The translations under genes and the position numbers were made by a program. A stretch of DNA of 64,000 bases from a bacterium (GTDB lineage Bacteria > UBP6 > UBA1177). Below, piece after piece: positions 17,344-25,980 of this stretch. The DNA is taken from NCBI GenBank assembly GCA_017963125.1, contig JAGCUA010000009.1, positions 232,236 through 296,235 on the forward strand. Reading direction: 5' to 3'. How positions within the stretch are numbered: the stretch's first letter is position 1; each line of letters opens with the position of its first letter. The notes beneath the pieces are model-generated. The model was given only the letters and a program-made list of their open reading frames with translations. It did not search any database and had not been told where the DNA came from.

Positions 17344-18027
17344 TTAAAATTCACGTAAGTTTTTTATCAACATTACAGATAAAATTACCAACACAAGAAT
17401 AGAACAAATCAGCGTACAAATCTGTATCAAAAGAGACAAATCACTTTTTTCTTTTGCAGGCTTTTGCATGTCAGACGGATTTTTTTTCAATCTTCCGATT
17501 TCTTCCTTTTGGCTTTTAATTGTCGTATCCTTTTCTTTAATTTGCTTCGTCAGCTTTTCAATCTCTTCTTCCAATTCAGATTCTCTACTTCCGCCGCTTC
17601 CACCCCTTTCACCGTTTGCAAGCTTCTTTTTATCAGCTTTCAGCTTCCCGATCTCTTTTTCCTTCTCCTTAAGCTGATTCTTCAGGTTCTTATTCTCTGC
17701 TTTTTCAGTAGTAAGGTCTATTTGCTTTTCCGCCAATTGATTACCCAAACTTGTTATCTGGACTTGTGCTTCAGCAAGCTTGCTTTTCGTATCATCTGAT
17801 TTAGCAGCTTCCTTGAGTTTGTTATTCTCTGTTTTGAGTTCTGTAATCTCTTTTTGGAGTTCGGAAATTATTGATTTATATCTTTTTTCCGACTTATAGC
17901 ACTCCTCAGCTTTTTTCAGCACCTGTTGCAATTTAGGTAAAAAATCATCATTCTGCGCACTCAAGCCGAAGAATGAAAGAAAAAGGAGAACTGTAAGCGC
18001 CGTCTTAGCGAGTTCGAATTTGACCAT
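17344..18027 (-). CDS. Secreted/anchored coiled-coil protein C
   Basis: 227 residues from the ATG at 18027, chosen because it begins a good signal peptide (LTVLLFLSFFGLSAQ); a TTG at 18060 is possible. After the signal come a short unique part with one Cys, a long coiled coil (about 45-190), a Gly/Ser-rich interruption and a C-terminal TM (about 200-222). The gene overlaps the end of the 1119-aa ATPase gene by 23 nt, so it is translationally coupled to it. About 290 nt of its coiled-coil region is nearly identical to protein A, pointing to recent duplication or gene conversion. Confidence 0.75.
   Translation of the reverse strand: MVKFELAKTALTVLLFLSFFGLSAQNDDFLPKLQQVLKKAEECYKSEKRYKSIISELQKEITELKTENNKLKEAAKSDDTKSKLAEAQVQITSLGNQLAEKQIDLTTEKAENKNLKNQLKEKEKEIGKLKADKKKLANGERGGSGGSRESELEEEIEKLTKQIKEKDTTIKSQKEEIGRLKKNPSDMQKPAKEKSDLSLLIQICTLICSILVLVILSVMLIKNLREF
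17573..17865 (-). repeat. Direct repeat copy 2 within coiled-coil gene C
   Basis: Counterpart of 16117-16395. It carries an extra Gly/Ser-rich codon run where copy 1 has none. Recombination between the copies would delete protein B and fuse A with C. Confidence 0.85.
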
Positions 18028-21000
18028 TGCTGCCGCCAGTATTTCTTTCAACGGATTCAAGAGCCCTGCAGATAATATATTTAATCGGGAAAAAGAAAGT
18101 TGTCTGAGACAAATGATTTACTTTATCGTCAAATTGTTCAGCGGTTTGCCGTGCAATTTCTTTTACTTCGCCCAAATATTCTTCATATCCGTCCTCAAAA
18201 TTGGTTCTTGCGGTACTATTACGTGTAGCATTTAACTGATCGACAACACGCTTTAAGAAATCGGCTCCGTTCTCGTTGCGAGCAGCACGTAATATTTCTC
18301 CCATAACCTCAAAGAACATTGTGTTAAACTTCTGAACTTCTGTAAAACAAGCAGTTTTAACCTCATTTTTCTCAGCATTAGCAAATGTCATATTTAAATT
18401 TGTAACAGTCACAATCTCTTCTCCCGGGAAAAGAACAATTTCAAGTTCCTGATCTGAATTGTCCGGTGCATATAAACCTCCTTGCGCAGTTACTACTTTC
18501 GGAGAAGCTGCAAGACGTATCGTCACAACATCTTCTCCATTATTCTGCTGCCCATCCAATCCAAGATATTTTTTTATAAATTTAATCGTAAAACGATGTA
18601 AATCCTCAGCATTTATAAGAGATAAAATCTTGGAACCATTGCCGCTGAACACGATGCTGTACGGAATCCCAGGGAACCCTTTCTTGTTAAAAATAGAAAT
18701 AGCATGATAAAGAATTGCAGCATAGAAATAATAAACTATAACAAGAAATCTTCTATTATCATGCAAGTCTCTAGAATAATTAACAGGATTATCATCTGAT
18801 GAAACAGAAAACAAAAGAGAGTTTGCTTCTGCGAAATCAGGATTCTCATTCACGAATTTATTAAAGTTGGTGTCATATTCATATTCCTCATAACCCTTTG
18901 TTCTGGTGTAAGCTGCAATTGAATAACGATTACCCACACGAATAATATGGGCTGCAACGTTGATTGGATTTAAATTTGCAAAAACATCATTTCCGGCAAA
19001 TTCCATAGAAGTTACAGCTTGGAGAGCCCCGGACATATCATAAAAAGCCATATCTGTAGAGCCGCCGCCTATATCAATTGTGATTCCGGTTCTTCTTAAA
19101 TCAGCCTGATGACCTTGTTGTCCCTGCCTGTTTCTTTCAAATAACATTGGGGCTTCACTTTCCGAAACCCAGCGGAAATTAACCTCCCTGTGATTGCACC
19201 AGTTACGCCACTCAAAACTCACATCTTGTTTCAGATTAGCATCCATACTTACAGGATAAAAAGAGGTTAAGCTATTAAGTTTTCCTCCGTTCACCTTAAC
19301 AAACTTATCTATCAATTCTGCCAGACTATAAATAGCTTTTTTAAAACAATCTTTTGCTTCTGTTCCCCACTTAAAATTCTTCTTCAAAGATAAATTCGGA
19401 TATTCATGCCCCAAAACCGTTCCATAAATAAAATCAAATTCGGACTTATTGGAATGTTCCCAAATAGCTGTTCGGAGAGGGAATTTAACTTTGATTTTGT
19501 TACCATTTGCATCCTCCCCCAAATCTTCAGGTGGAACAAATTCAAGTGCCGCCAACTTTCCAAATTCAAGAGCTTGTTCCCTTACCAGATATTTAGATGA
19601 AATTATCTTTGTTTTTTCATCTTCCTCTTCCCAGTGCTCTTTATATAAGTTTACAAACAGTTTTTTATTCCATTTAAACAGGTCAAATATTTGAGGTTCA
19701 GTTATCCTGTTAGTTTTATATGAAACATAAGTGTTTGTTGTTCCAATATCGACACTGAAATCAAACAACTCGGCATCTCTAGGATTCGGCTGTTCACAAT
19801 TTTCCAAGACAGGCACAACAAATACAGAATAAGGAGAAGGATTCCCTGTTTCTTTAATCAACAATTTAATACAGTCATACGTTTCTGTAAGCGTGCAGTG
19901 TTTACTTATTTTGTTATCGCCATAGTCAACATATTTTTGAAAATTAACTCCCCTCAAACTTTGCTTTTGCTGACATGAATAGAATTCTGCATTGACATCG
20001 CAGTTAACCGAATAGATAGCAACTTTTCCTTCCAATCTCGCAGTAGGTTCAACAAACGGGAAAAATGAAAGTAACAACTCAGCATTTTGTAAAGATTTTA
20101 TTGTACCGAAACCATTGCGGTCATCGTTTTTATAGATTTTCTTGAAAACCTTGTTTCTATCTTGATATGTTATTGTAATAGTTTCATTATCCCTGTTATT
20201 AACCGGAGTGTTCTCATATATAAAACTGATATCTTTTACCGCATCTTTCCCAAAAGTATTAAAGAATTCTTCTCTAAGCGGAAGGAAATATTTTTCAGAT
20301 TCATTTCCATTAAGACATATAAATTTATTGCTGTCAATCGGGAAACTAGACCCCAGGATAGATGTCTCGAACAGATCATCGGAAGTAAGAGTTTTCTTTA
20401 GATATTTTGTATTTTGCGGGTCATTCGAATCCTCAAAAATCGGAACTTCGGTATAATTATGTTTATTCCCATTCTGATTACCATTGTCCTGGCCTTGTTC
20501 CTGTAACTGCTGAAGATTAAGCGGATTTTTATATCTCAGGCAATTATTTATATACTCTATGAAAGATTTCATACCGGATATTGTATATGCATTGTCATAA
20601 ATAAACTGCTGAAAATCAAGACTTCTTTCAAAGAGCGGCTTATTAGTGTCATTAAATAAAATATAGTTTTCAAATTTCGGGAAATATTTATCCATTATCG
20701 TACGGTCATCATCCTGAGTACAACCATAGTTGTGTCTGCATTCTTCCAACAAACGGGCCTTCACACCTTTTGCCGCAACAAATAAAGAAACAGGCGATGT
20801 AGCGCCTACGACCACATTCTCCCACTGAAGACATATCATTTTATTCATTTTAGCTGCAAAAACCTCATCATCATTTTCGAATATACGCAAAGCAGTATAA
20901 AAGCGTATCTTTCCAGCAATAGCCTCCAGTTCAGATTGTTGCTCCGGAGTCAAAGTATTATTATTTTGTCTTTTGATTAATTCTTTATACCTTTTTTCGA

Positions 21001-21364
21001 TTTCATTCCATTTATCCGTAAAATTTGTGTTTACTGGTATTTTTTTACATTTGTCAAAAAACATATTTTTGTAACAGAACATCATTCCTACATCGAGACA
21101 TTCAGATATGATTTTATGATAATCGTTCGGAGAGACAACTCCCAAAGCTTTCTCTTGACGAGTCCTATCAGTTCCTGCTTGTTCAAATTTTTGATTCACC
21201 CATTTCAATGCATTGTCAACAAGCTCAAGCCTGCAGAAGGGGGAAGGAATTGCATCCGATACCACAGGATCGTCAATGTCAAGAGCTGAATCTGCGAACC
21301 AATCAAAACCGGCATTTTGCGGTTCAGTTGCTATTTTTGTAAAAGAAAGACTTTTTAATGTCAT
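18005..21364 (-). CDS. Very large actin/Hsp70-fold ATPase (SrfB-like)
   Basis: 1119 residues from an ATG with GGAGG 5 nt upstream (an ATG 12 nt earlier is in frame). The C-terminal half has the actin/Hsp70 nucleotide-binding motifs: phosphate-1 VDIGTTNTY near residue 540, phosphate-2 IDIGGGSTD near 765, and the adenosine motif FSGNGSKIL near 906. The first 500 residues are unassigned. Length and motif spacing recall the SrfB family of giant actin-fold proteins, but I cannot confirm membership. It lies next to a tubulin-like gene, pairing two nucleotide-dependent cytoskeletal-type folds. The gene overlaps coiled-coil gene C. A filament or large ATP-driven switch is a plausible role. Confidence 0.8.
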   Translation of the reverse strand: MTLKSLSFTKIATEPQNAGFDWFADSALDIDDPVVSDAIPSPFCRLELVDNALKWVNQKFEQAGTDRTRQEKALGVVSPNDYHKIISECLDVGMMFCYKNMFFDKCKKIPVNTNFTDKWNEIEKRYKELIKRQNNNTLTPEQQSELEAIAGKIRFYTALRIFENDDEVFAAKMNKMICLQWENVVVGATSPVSLFVAAKGVKARLLEECRHNYGCTQDDDRTIMDKYFPKFENYILFNDTNKPLFERSLDFQQFIYDNAYTISGMKSFIEYINNCLRYKNPLNLQQLQEQGQDNGNQNGNKHNYTEVPIFEDSNDPQNTKYLKKTLTSDDLFETSILGSSFPIDSNKFICLNGNESEKYFLPLREEFFNTFGKDAVKDISFIYENTPVNNRDNETITITYQDRNKVFKKIYKNDDRNGFGTIKSLQNAELLLSFFPFVEPTARLEGKVAIYSVNCDVNAEFYSCQQKQSLRGVNFQKYVDYGDNKISKHCTLTETYDCIKLLIKETGNPSPYSVFVVPVLENCEQPNPRDAELFDFSVDIGTTNTYVSYKTNRITEPQIFDLFKWNKKLFVNLYKEHWEEEDEKTKIISSKYLVREQALEFGKLAALEFVPPEDLGEDANGNKIKVKFPLRTAIWEHSNKSEFDFIYGTVLGHEYPNLSLKKNFKWGTEAKDCFKKAIYSLAELIDKFVKVNGGKLNSLTSFYPVSMDANLKQDVSFEWRNWCNHREVNFRWVSESEAPMLFERNRQGQQGHQADLRRTGITIDIGGGSTDMAFYDMSGALQAVTSMEFAGNDVFANLNPINVAAHIIRVGNRYSIAAYTRTKGYEEYEYDTNFNKFVNENPDFAEANSLLFSVSSDDNPVNYSRDLHDNRRFLVIVYYFYAAILYHAISIFNKKGFPGIPYSIVFSGNGSKILSLINAEDLHRFTIKFIKKYLGLDGQQNNGEDVVTIRLAASPKVVTAQGGLYAPDNSDQELEIVLFPGEEIVTVTNLNMTFANAEKNEVKTACFTEVQKFNTMFFEVMGEILRAARNENGADFLKRVVDQLNATRNSTARTNFEDGYEEYLGEVKEIARQTAEQFDDKVNHLSQTTFFFPIKYIICRALESVERNTGGSNGQIRTR

Positions 21365-21385
21365 ATTTTCCTCCATTATTAAAAA

Positions 21386-22861
21386 CTATTGTTCGCCATA
21401 TTTTTTAGTAATAATTCCGTTAAACACTTTTGAAAACAAATCCAAAGGATCTTTTGCGGTTCTTTTGTACACTCTTTTATTAAGACACTTTAAAATATAG
21501 TCATACCCTGCTTTTTTCCAAAATCCTAAGAAACCGCCGGCGGACAATTTTTTACCTCTAATATCAACTCTAACATCCATTGGATCATTCTTGTTACACT
21601 CTTTAAAAGGTTGGAACTCTTGTTTTCTGTCCTGCATCTCATTAAAAATCTGCCAACAATTCTTTGTGCAACTATGACAATAGGATTTTAAATCTTTAAG
21701 AGTATTGTCTGAGATTTTGAATCTACTGACCCAAAGCTGATTATCCGCAAACAGATGTGGAGCTGCTTTTTTAGCATTCTTTAAGAAACAGGTGAAAAGA
21801 TAAAACGCCGATGTCCGCTGCCTGATATCTACATCTAACTCGGATGGGTCATTAAAGACATTTTTAAAGTTTAATTTGTCATTATTTCCTTTCACACCTT
21901 CATAAATATAGTGACGACTTTTTCTATTAAGTTCCGGTATCGTTGTACTATTTAGTCTAATCTGATCATCTACGCTGTCCCTGTCAATTTTTGCAAAATC
22001 TACAATTGCTGCTGCTGCAACAAATTCGGCCAAATGAGACAAATCAGCGTCAACCTGAGCCCCGCCTCCCTGCTCATAAGTATAATTATTTTCAAGATAT
22101 GATTTATTGTCTCCGACCCAATAAAGAAGTCTTGAATCTAAAATATGCTTGCTGTAATAATCCAAAGAAACCTGAACTCTCGTTGAAAAAGCAGCAATGC
22201 TTACACTATTAAAATTAAAATAAGGTTGAATCGAAACCGAACCGATAAAATGGTTAGGATGCTGTTCACTTATTTTTTTTACTAAAGCAGGAAAACCTGC
22301 GGCACCGGTTCCTCCAAAACATGAACTGATGACAAGCACTCTGTCTTCATGGTCTTGAAAACCAAACAAAGCTTCACTTATGGTCGTATCCAAATATTCA
22401 TTGCTGAATATAACACTGCCGATATTAGGCTGCCCCTTACACCCCTGAAATAAGTTTGTGTTAAAATTATCATCGGAAAATAAAACCGAAGCTAACGTTG
22501 AACTTTCTTCATCCAAAGTTCGAAGTTTAATGTATTCTTTGAATTGTTCTTGAGAGTTGTTTATTTTTAATGGAAAAATAAAACTCTCTTGTTCCTGACC
22601 ATCCACATTATACTTCGTTTTTACAATCTTTGTTCCGAAAAAACTGCCCTCATTTCTCGTGTCTCTATATTGTTCATAAATTGCTAGATACTTTTCGCAC
22701 AAATCTTTTGTATGAACCGGATGTTCCGTATCCAAATCAATCAAAATCGGATGCACCTCATTAAAATTTCCCAACTTCACACCGCTTGCAAGCATCATAA
22801 TAAACTGGTCAAAAACTCGTGCGCCGGATCCTCCGATCGCAAAAACATAGAGCTTACTCAT
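21386..22861 (-). CDS. Tubulin-like GTPase (Tubulin_2-type)
   Basis: The 491-residue protein has an N-terminal nucleotide-binding glycine motif (FAIGGSGARV, about 7-16), as in tubulin/FtsZ folds, and the signature SCFGGTGAAGFPAL near residues 180-193, equivalent to the GGGTGTG loop of FtsZ. The rest is divergent from FtsZ and TubZ and resembles the Tubulin_2 group of bacterial tubulin-like proteins. It should bind GTP; whether it polymerises is unknown. It overlaps the preceding membrane-protein gene by 8 nt and precedes the large actin-fold ATPase by 21 nt, a tight pairing. GGAGGAGG lies immediately before the ATG. Confidence 0.86.
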   Translation of the reverse strand: MSKLYVFAIGGSGARVFDQFIMMLASGVKLGNFNEVHPILIDLDTEHPVHTKDLCEKYLAIYEQYRDTRNEGSFFGTKIVKTKYNVDGQEQESFIFPLKINNSQEQFKEYIKLRTLDEESSTLASVLFSDDNFNTNLFQGCKGQPNIGSVIFSNEYLDTTISEALFGFQDHEDRVLVISSCFGGTGAAGFPALVKKISEQHPNHFIGSVSIQPYFNFNSVSIAAFSTRVQVSLDYYSKHILDSRLLYWVGDNKSYLENNYTYEQGGGAQVDADLSHLAEFVAAAAIVDFAKIDRDSVDDQIRLNSTTIPELNRKSRHYIYEGVKGNNDKLNFKNVFNDPSELDVDIRQRTSAFYLFTCFLKNAKKAAPHLFADNQLWVSRFKISDNTLKDLKSYCHSCTKNCWQIFNEMQDRKQEFQPFKECNKNDPMDVRVDIRGKKLSAGGFLGFWKKAGYDYILKCLNKRVYKRTAKDPLDLFSKVFNGIITKKYGEQ

Positions 22862-24794
22862 CCTCCTCCTCCTCTGATAAGTTATCGTAATTGTCTGTTC
22901 TTATTTTCCATACACCTAATTTAGTAACCCAATCCCCTGCAAAAGAGAGAACAAAGAACCAAATTACAGAGCAGAGCATCGGTATTGTAAACAGATATAT
23001 AAGCAGTAATGCAAAACTTGAACTCAAAATTTCCAAATCGGAGAGGCATAACGCCAAAACAATGTTTATCAGATAACAAAAAAGAGAGCTTACAAGCATT
23101 GTCAAACATAAAACCGCCATCTTATCGCTACTCGGCTCAATTACTTTAAAATATAAGACATTGAAAAGAAGCGGAAGAAAAAGCAGAACAATGAAGAACC
23201 AAAAAAATGCAGAAGATATTTTGCCAAATAAAGCAGGGAAATCAGAAAACAGGGCATTATCTGGATTATTATCAAAAGGCAAGGTTAGAAGCAACTCGAA
23301 AGCACCTATATTTTCTTTGGAAATTTTGGCCTCATCTTCTTCCGGATAACCGACTCCCAAATCTATAGAAAAACAATAATCATCTTTGGAATCATTCCCC
23401 TGGAGTCCCTTTTTTACACCATTTGCAAAATATTTTAATCCGAAAGTTTTTGTTTTATCCAATTTCGTGTCGTCTTCGGTAGAAGAGATATCAATCCATT
23501 TAGGTAAGTCATCAATTATATATATTTTCAAGTTTGAGGGCGTTTTTAATCCGGCTTCTTTTTTCAAATTAAGAACATAAGTAAACCCTTTGTTCTTTAA
23601 CTGTTTTACAAACTTTTTATTTGTTTCATTATTTAATTTGTCAAAAGTCTCAACTTTTTCAATAATTAAATGTTTTTTATTTGTTTCATCTGAAGTCTTA
23701 TCTGCGATTTCGACCATGACATCACCAGCATAATTTTCCTTGACCTCAGGATCTTTGTTTAAACAATTTATTTGCGCAGCAATAGAAATTTTGTTCACTT
23801 CATTATAGCGATAAATTCTCTGGACAGGATCTCCTGGTTCAACCCTACCAGGGTTAATTGGATACGAATCCTCATCATCTGTCACAGGAAGAACTGTAAA
23901 AACACTTTTTTCATAATTATTATTTGGGAAAAAATAAGCAATATTTTGGAAGTTATTAATTTCTTCAGACAATTTATTTTTTTCACCAAATAATTTGAGC
24001 AATACATCTTTGTTCCCCATAGCTAGAATAAATATTGGTCTTTCTATACCATGTTTTTCTGAAGGTACATCATTATAGTCATAATATATTCCATCGAACT
24101 TCACTTTCAACTGAATCAAAACAACAGAAAAATTATAATCTTCCCTGCTCTTATCCAAAAAGACCTGGGTTGTTTTAGTCTGAAGCTTAGGAAGCATTGT
24201 GCTCGGAACTTTAGATTTTTCAATTGAATAAATCAAATCAGAAATAAAAAACGACACTGATCGGGATTTAGTTTCCTGCAAAATTTTCTCGATTGTGTGA
24301 TTCAATTCTGTGTTGCATCTAGGGTCTTTTGAATCCGATGTACATTTTTGCGCAGCTTTTTTAAAATTACACCTTGGATCATCCAAATCTCTCTCACATT
24401 TTTTCTCATTTTTTCTAAATTGAGAATTTTTAATATCAAAAATAAAATCCATATCATTTGATTCGTAGTATTTTGTTAAAGAATTTGTTGAATCACCAGC
24501 TATAGAATAGATCTCGCGCGGCATATCCGGATAGTTTTTCTTAATATGTGTTATCAAACTTTCTATAGAATTTGATAAATTCATCCCCTGTTTTTCATAA
24601 TAAGCGAGCATACTGTAAGAATTTTCAATATAAATGTTTATTTTGGAGTCATGAACATCTTCCGCTGGTTGACTTTCCTCACCTCTGGAAACATCTTCAG
24701 CAGCAAGAAAAAGAATGTTGAAAAACAGAACGGAAAAAACAAACAAAAATTTAAGACTACCTCTAAAAATCACTTTTTCATTTGAAAATTTCAT
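22854..24794 (-). CDS. Membrane protein with vWA-like N-terminal region
   Basis: 646 residues from the ATG at 24794, chosen because it begins a signal peptide (LKFLFVFSVLFFNILFLAA); a TTG at 24839 gives a longer, less likely form. After the signal, INIYIENSYSM (starting near residue 45) resembles a vWA metal-site motif with Glu for the first Asp, followed by a helical segment as in vWA. A pair of Cys-containing repeats (CERDLDDPRCN, CTSDSKDPRCN) lies near 130-160. The C-terminus has three to four TMs (about 535-635) and an acidic tail. It overlaps the tubulin-like gene by 8 nt. It probably displays a binding domain outside and contacts the filament proteins inside. Confidence 0.68.
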   Translation of the reverse strand: MKFSNEKVIFRGSLKFLFVFSVLFFNILFLAAEDVSRGEESQPAEDVHDSKINIYIENSYSMLAYYEKQGMNLSNSIESLITHIKKNYPDMPREIYSIAGDSTNSLTKYYESNDMDFIFDIKNSQFRKNEKKCERDLDDPRCNFKKAAQKCTSDSKDPRCNTELNHTIEKILQETKSRSVSFFISDLIYSIEKSKVPSTMLPKLQTKTTQVFLDKSREDYNFSVVLIQLKVKFDGIYYDYNDVPSEKHGIERPIFILAMGNKDVLLKLFGEKNKLSEEINNFQNIAYFFPNNNYEKSVFTVLPVTDDEDSYPINPGRVEPGDPVQRIYRYNEVNKISIAAQINCLNKDPEVKENYAGDVMVEIADKTSDETNKKHLIIEKVETFDKLNNETNKKFVKQLKNKGFTYVLNLKKEAGLKTPSNLKIYIIDDLPKWIDISSTEDDTKLDKTKTFGLKYFANGVKKGLQGNDSKDDYCFSIDLGVGYPEEDEAKISKENIGAFELLLTLPFDNNPDNALFSDFPALFGKISSAFFWFFIVLLFLPLLFNVLYFKVIEPSSDKMAVLCLTMLVSSLFCYLINIVLALCLSDLEILSSSFALLLIYLFTIPMLCSVIWFFVLSFAGDWVTKLGVWKIRTDNYDNLSEEEEDE

Positions 24795-24835
24795 ACTAAT
24801 AAATACCCCCGAATTATTTTTACAGCCTATCCATC

Positions 24836-25108
24836 TCAACTCAACAAAGCGACAATCGCCCTTGCATCACTCTTTTTAAATCCGACAGCTTCAATTTCCT
24901 TTCCGCCTGTAGTTTCGATTATCACATCGGCAAAAAAGAAACCTGTTCTCAGATGAACACTTGCAATGTTCGATCTGGCAATAACTACTGAAGTGTGACC
25001 TATAACAGCACCTTTATAATATGTGACATTTATTGCATCGATTTCCAGTCTGTCCGGAAACGCGATATTGTCATTGGAAGACCAGCGGCTGGCTATATAT
25101 GTCGGCAT
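24836..25108 (-). CDS. Small PH-like domain protein
   Basis: The 90-residue protein, with no membrane segment, is predicted beta-rich: a strand run with IDAINVTYYKG, TSVVIARSNIASVHLRTG and FADVIIETTGGKEI, ending with a helix (KKSDARAIVALL). This pattern is typical of bacterial PH-like domains, which bind proteins or membrane surfaces. Its start overlaps the stop of the preceding two-TM gene (TAATG), so the two are coupled and may form a membrane/cytosol pair. The family call rests on strand pattern only. Confidence 0.55.
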   Translation of the reverse strand: MPTYIASRWSSNDNIAFPDRLEIDAINVTYYKGAVIGHTSVVIARSNIASVHLRTGFFFADVIIETTGGKEIEAVGFKKSDARAIVALLS

Positions 25109-25380
25109 TACGGCTGCCTCGCTATTTCAATTGAGTAATAAATAAGTTTAAACACATTGATTATCCAAAAAATACCGGCTAAAAGCACGCTAAGAAAAAG
25201 GAATGAGATTATTCTGCAAATAAAGGCTATTCCTCCATTCTGCATAAATGAAGTCCCTTCAAAAAGATTCGTAGTCCAAACAGAGCTGAACCTCTCCATA
25301 AACAATGCCGTCAGACCAAGTGTACAAACTATGATCAAGGCATTTTTCCTTTTTTCCTGCAATTCTTCCAAGTATGTCAA
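25108..25380 (-). CDS. Small two-TM membrane protein
   Basis: The 90-residue protein starts with TTG, supported by AAGGTGA at 6 nt. It has a basic N-terminus (QEKRKNA), one TM at about 15-33, a loop, and a longer TM at about 52-85. No family recognised. It lies 21 nt after the CFI-box gene and is coupled to the PH-like gene by TAATG. Likely a membrane partner of the PH-like protein. Confidence 0.6.
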   Translation of the reverse strand: MTYLEELQEKRKNALIIVCTLGLTALFMERFSSVWTTNLFEGTSFMQNGGIAFICRIISFLFLSVLLAGIFWIINVFKLIYYSIEIARQP

Positions 25381-25401
25381 AATTTCACCTTTTCCATTGT
25401 T

Positions 25402-25980
25402 CTACAAATAGGTTTTCTCCAACTTCAGGACCATTTCCTTGTATATCTCATGCGCCTTCTCGAACTCTTTTTTGTTCAAAGCATCGTAAGCTTCTGACAA
25501 AAATGTGTTCCATATCCAAGTATATGTGTTTTGGGAATATTCTTTCCCTCTCTTTTCTATAGCATCACAGATTTTCGGAGCCACATCATAATATCTCGAG
25601 ACCTCTTTCATCATTTCGTCATCTTTTGACATAAATGTGTCTCTAAATTTTCTGAATGCAGTCAGTTCATCGCAATTATCCGGTTTGCCGAAAGTGCCGC
25701 AAACCGCAGTAGTAATAAAACATACGCAATCTTCTTTATAATATTTGCCACCGTGTTCTTTCATTATATCAGCTGCATGAGGTGCATCGGAGCAATCGCT
25801 GTAAATATCTATTCGCCAGCATTGTTCCCAATTAAATTGTGAGCAGGATCCCCAATATCCATAGAAATAAAGGCAATTAGAGTTACTGTAATCCGAATAC
25901 ATTTCACGATAAAGATGATCTCTCGCCTCTTCATAATCAGATTCTGTTCTAAAGACATACCTGCTTCTTAATTCTGCCAT
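25402..25980 (-). CDS. CFI-box-CTERM-like protein, first gene of the array
   Basis: The 192-residue protein has a Cys-rich first half (seven Cys within the first 110 residues) and the CFITTAVCGTFGKPDNC motif (about 91-107) followed by ELTAFRKFRDTFM. This is the hallmark of the CFI-box domain found at the C-terminus of diverse bacterial proteins, whose function is unknown. It ends with a helical stretch (KEFEKAHEIYKEMVLKL) like half a TPR unit. The start is well supported by GGAGATTATT before the ATG. It is the first gene after a 348-nt divergent intergenic region and therefore the likely head of the operon. Confidence 0.75.
   Translation of the reverse strand: MAELRSRYVFRTESDYEEARDHLYREMYSDYSNSNCLYFYGYWGSCSQFNWEQCWRIDIYSDCSDAPHAADIMKEHGGKYYKEDCVCFITTAVCGTFGKPDNCDELTAFRKFRDTFMSKDDEMMKEVSRYYDVAPKICDAIEKRGKEYSQNTYTWIWNTFLSEAYDALNKKEFEKAHEIYKEMVLKLEKTYL

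Noticed and set aside
16117..17865. Repeats in the coiled-coil genes as a CRISPR or mobile element
   Set aside because: There are only two long copies, both in frame within coding sequence, without spacers or terminal repeats.
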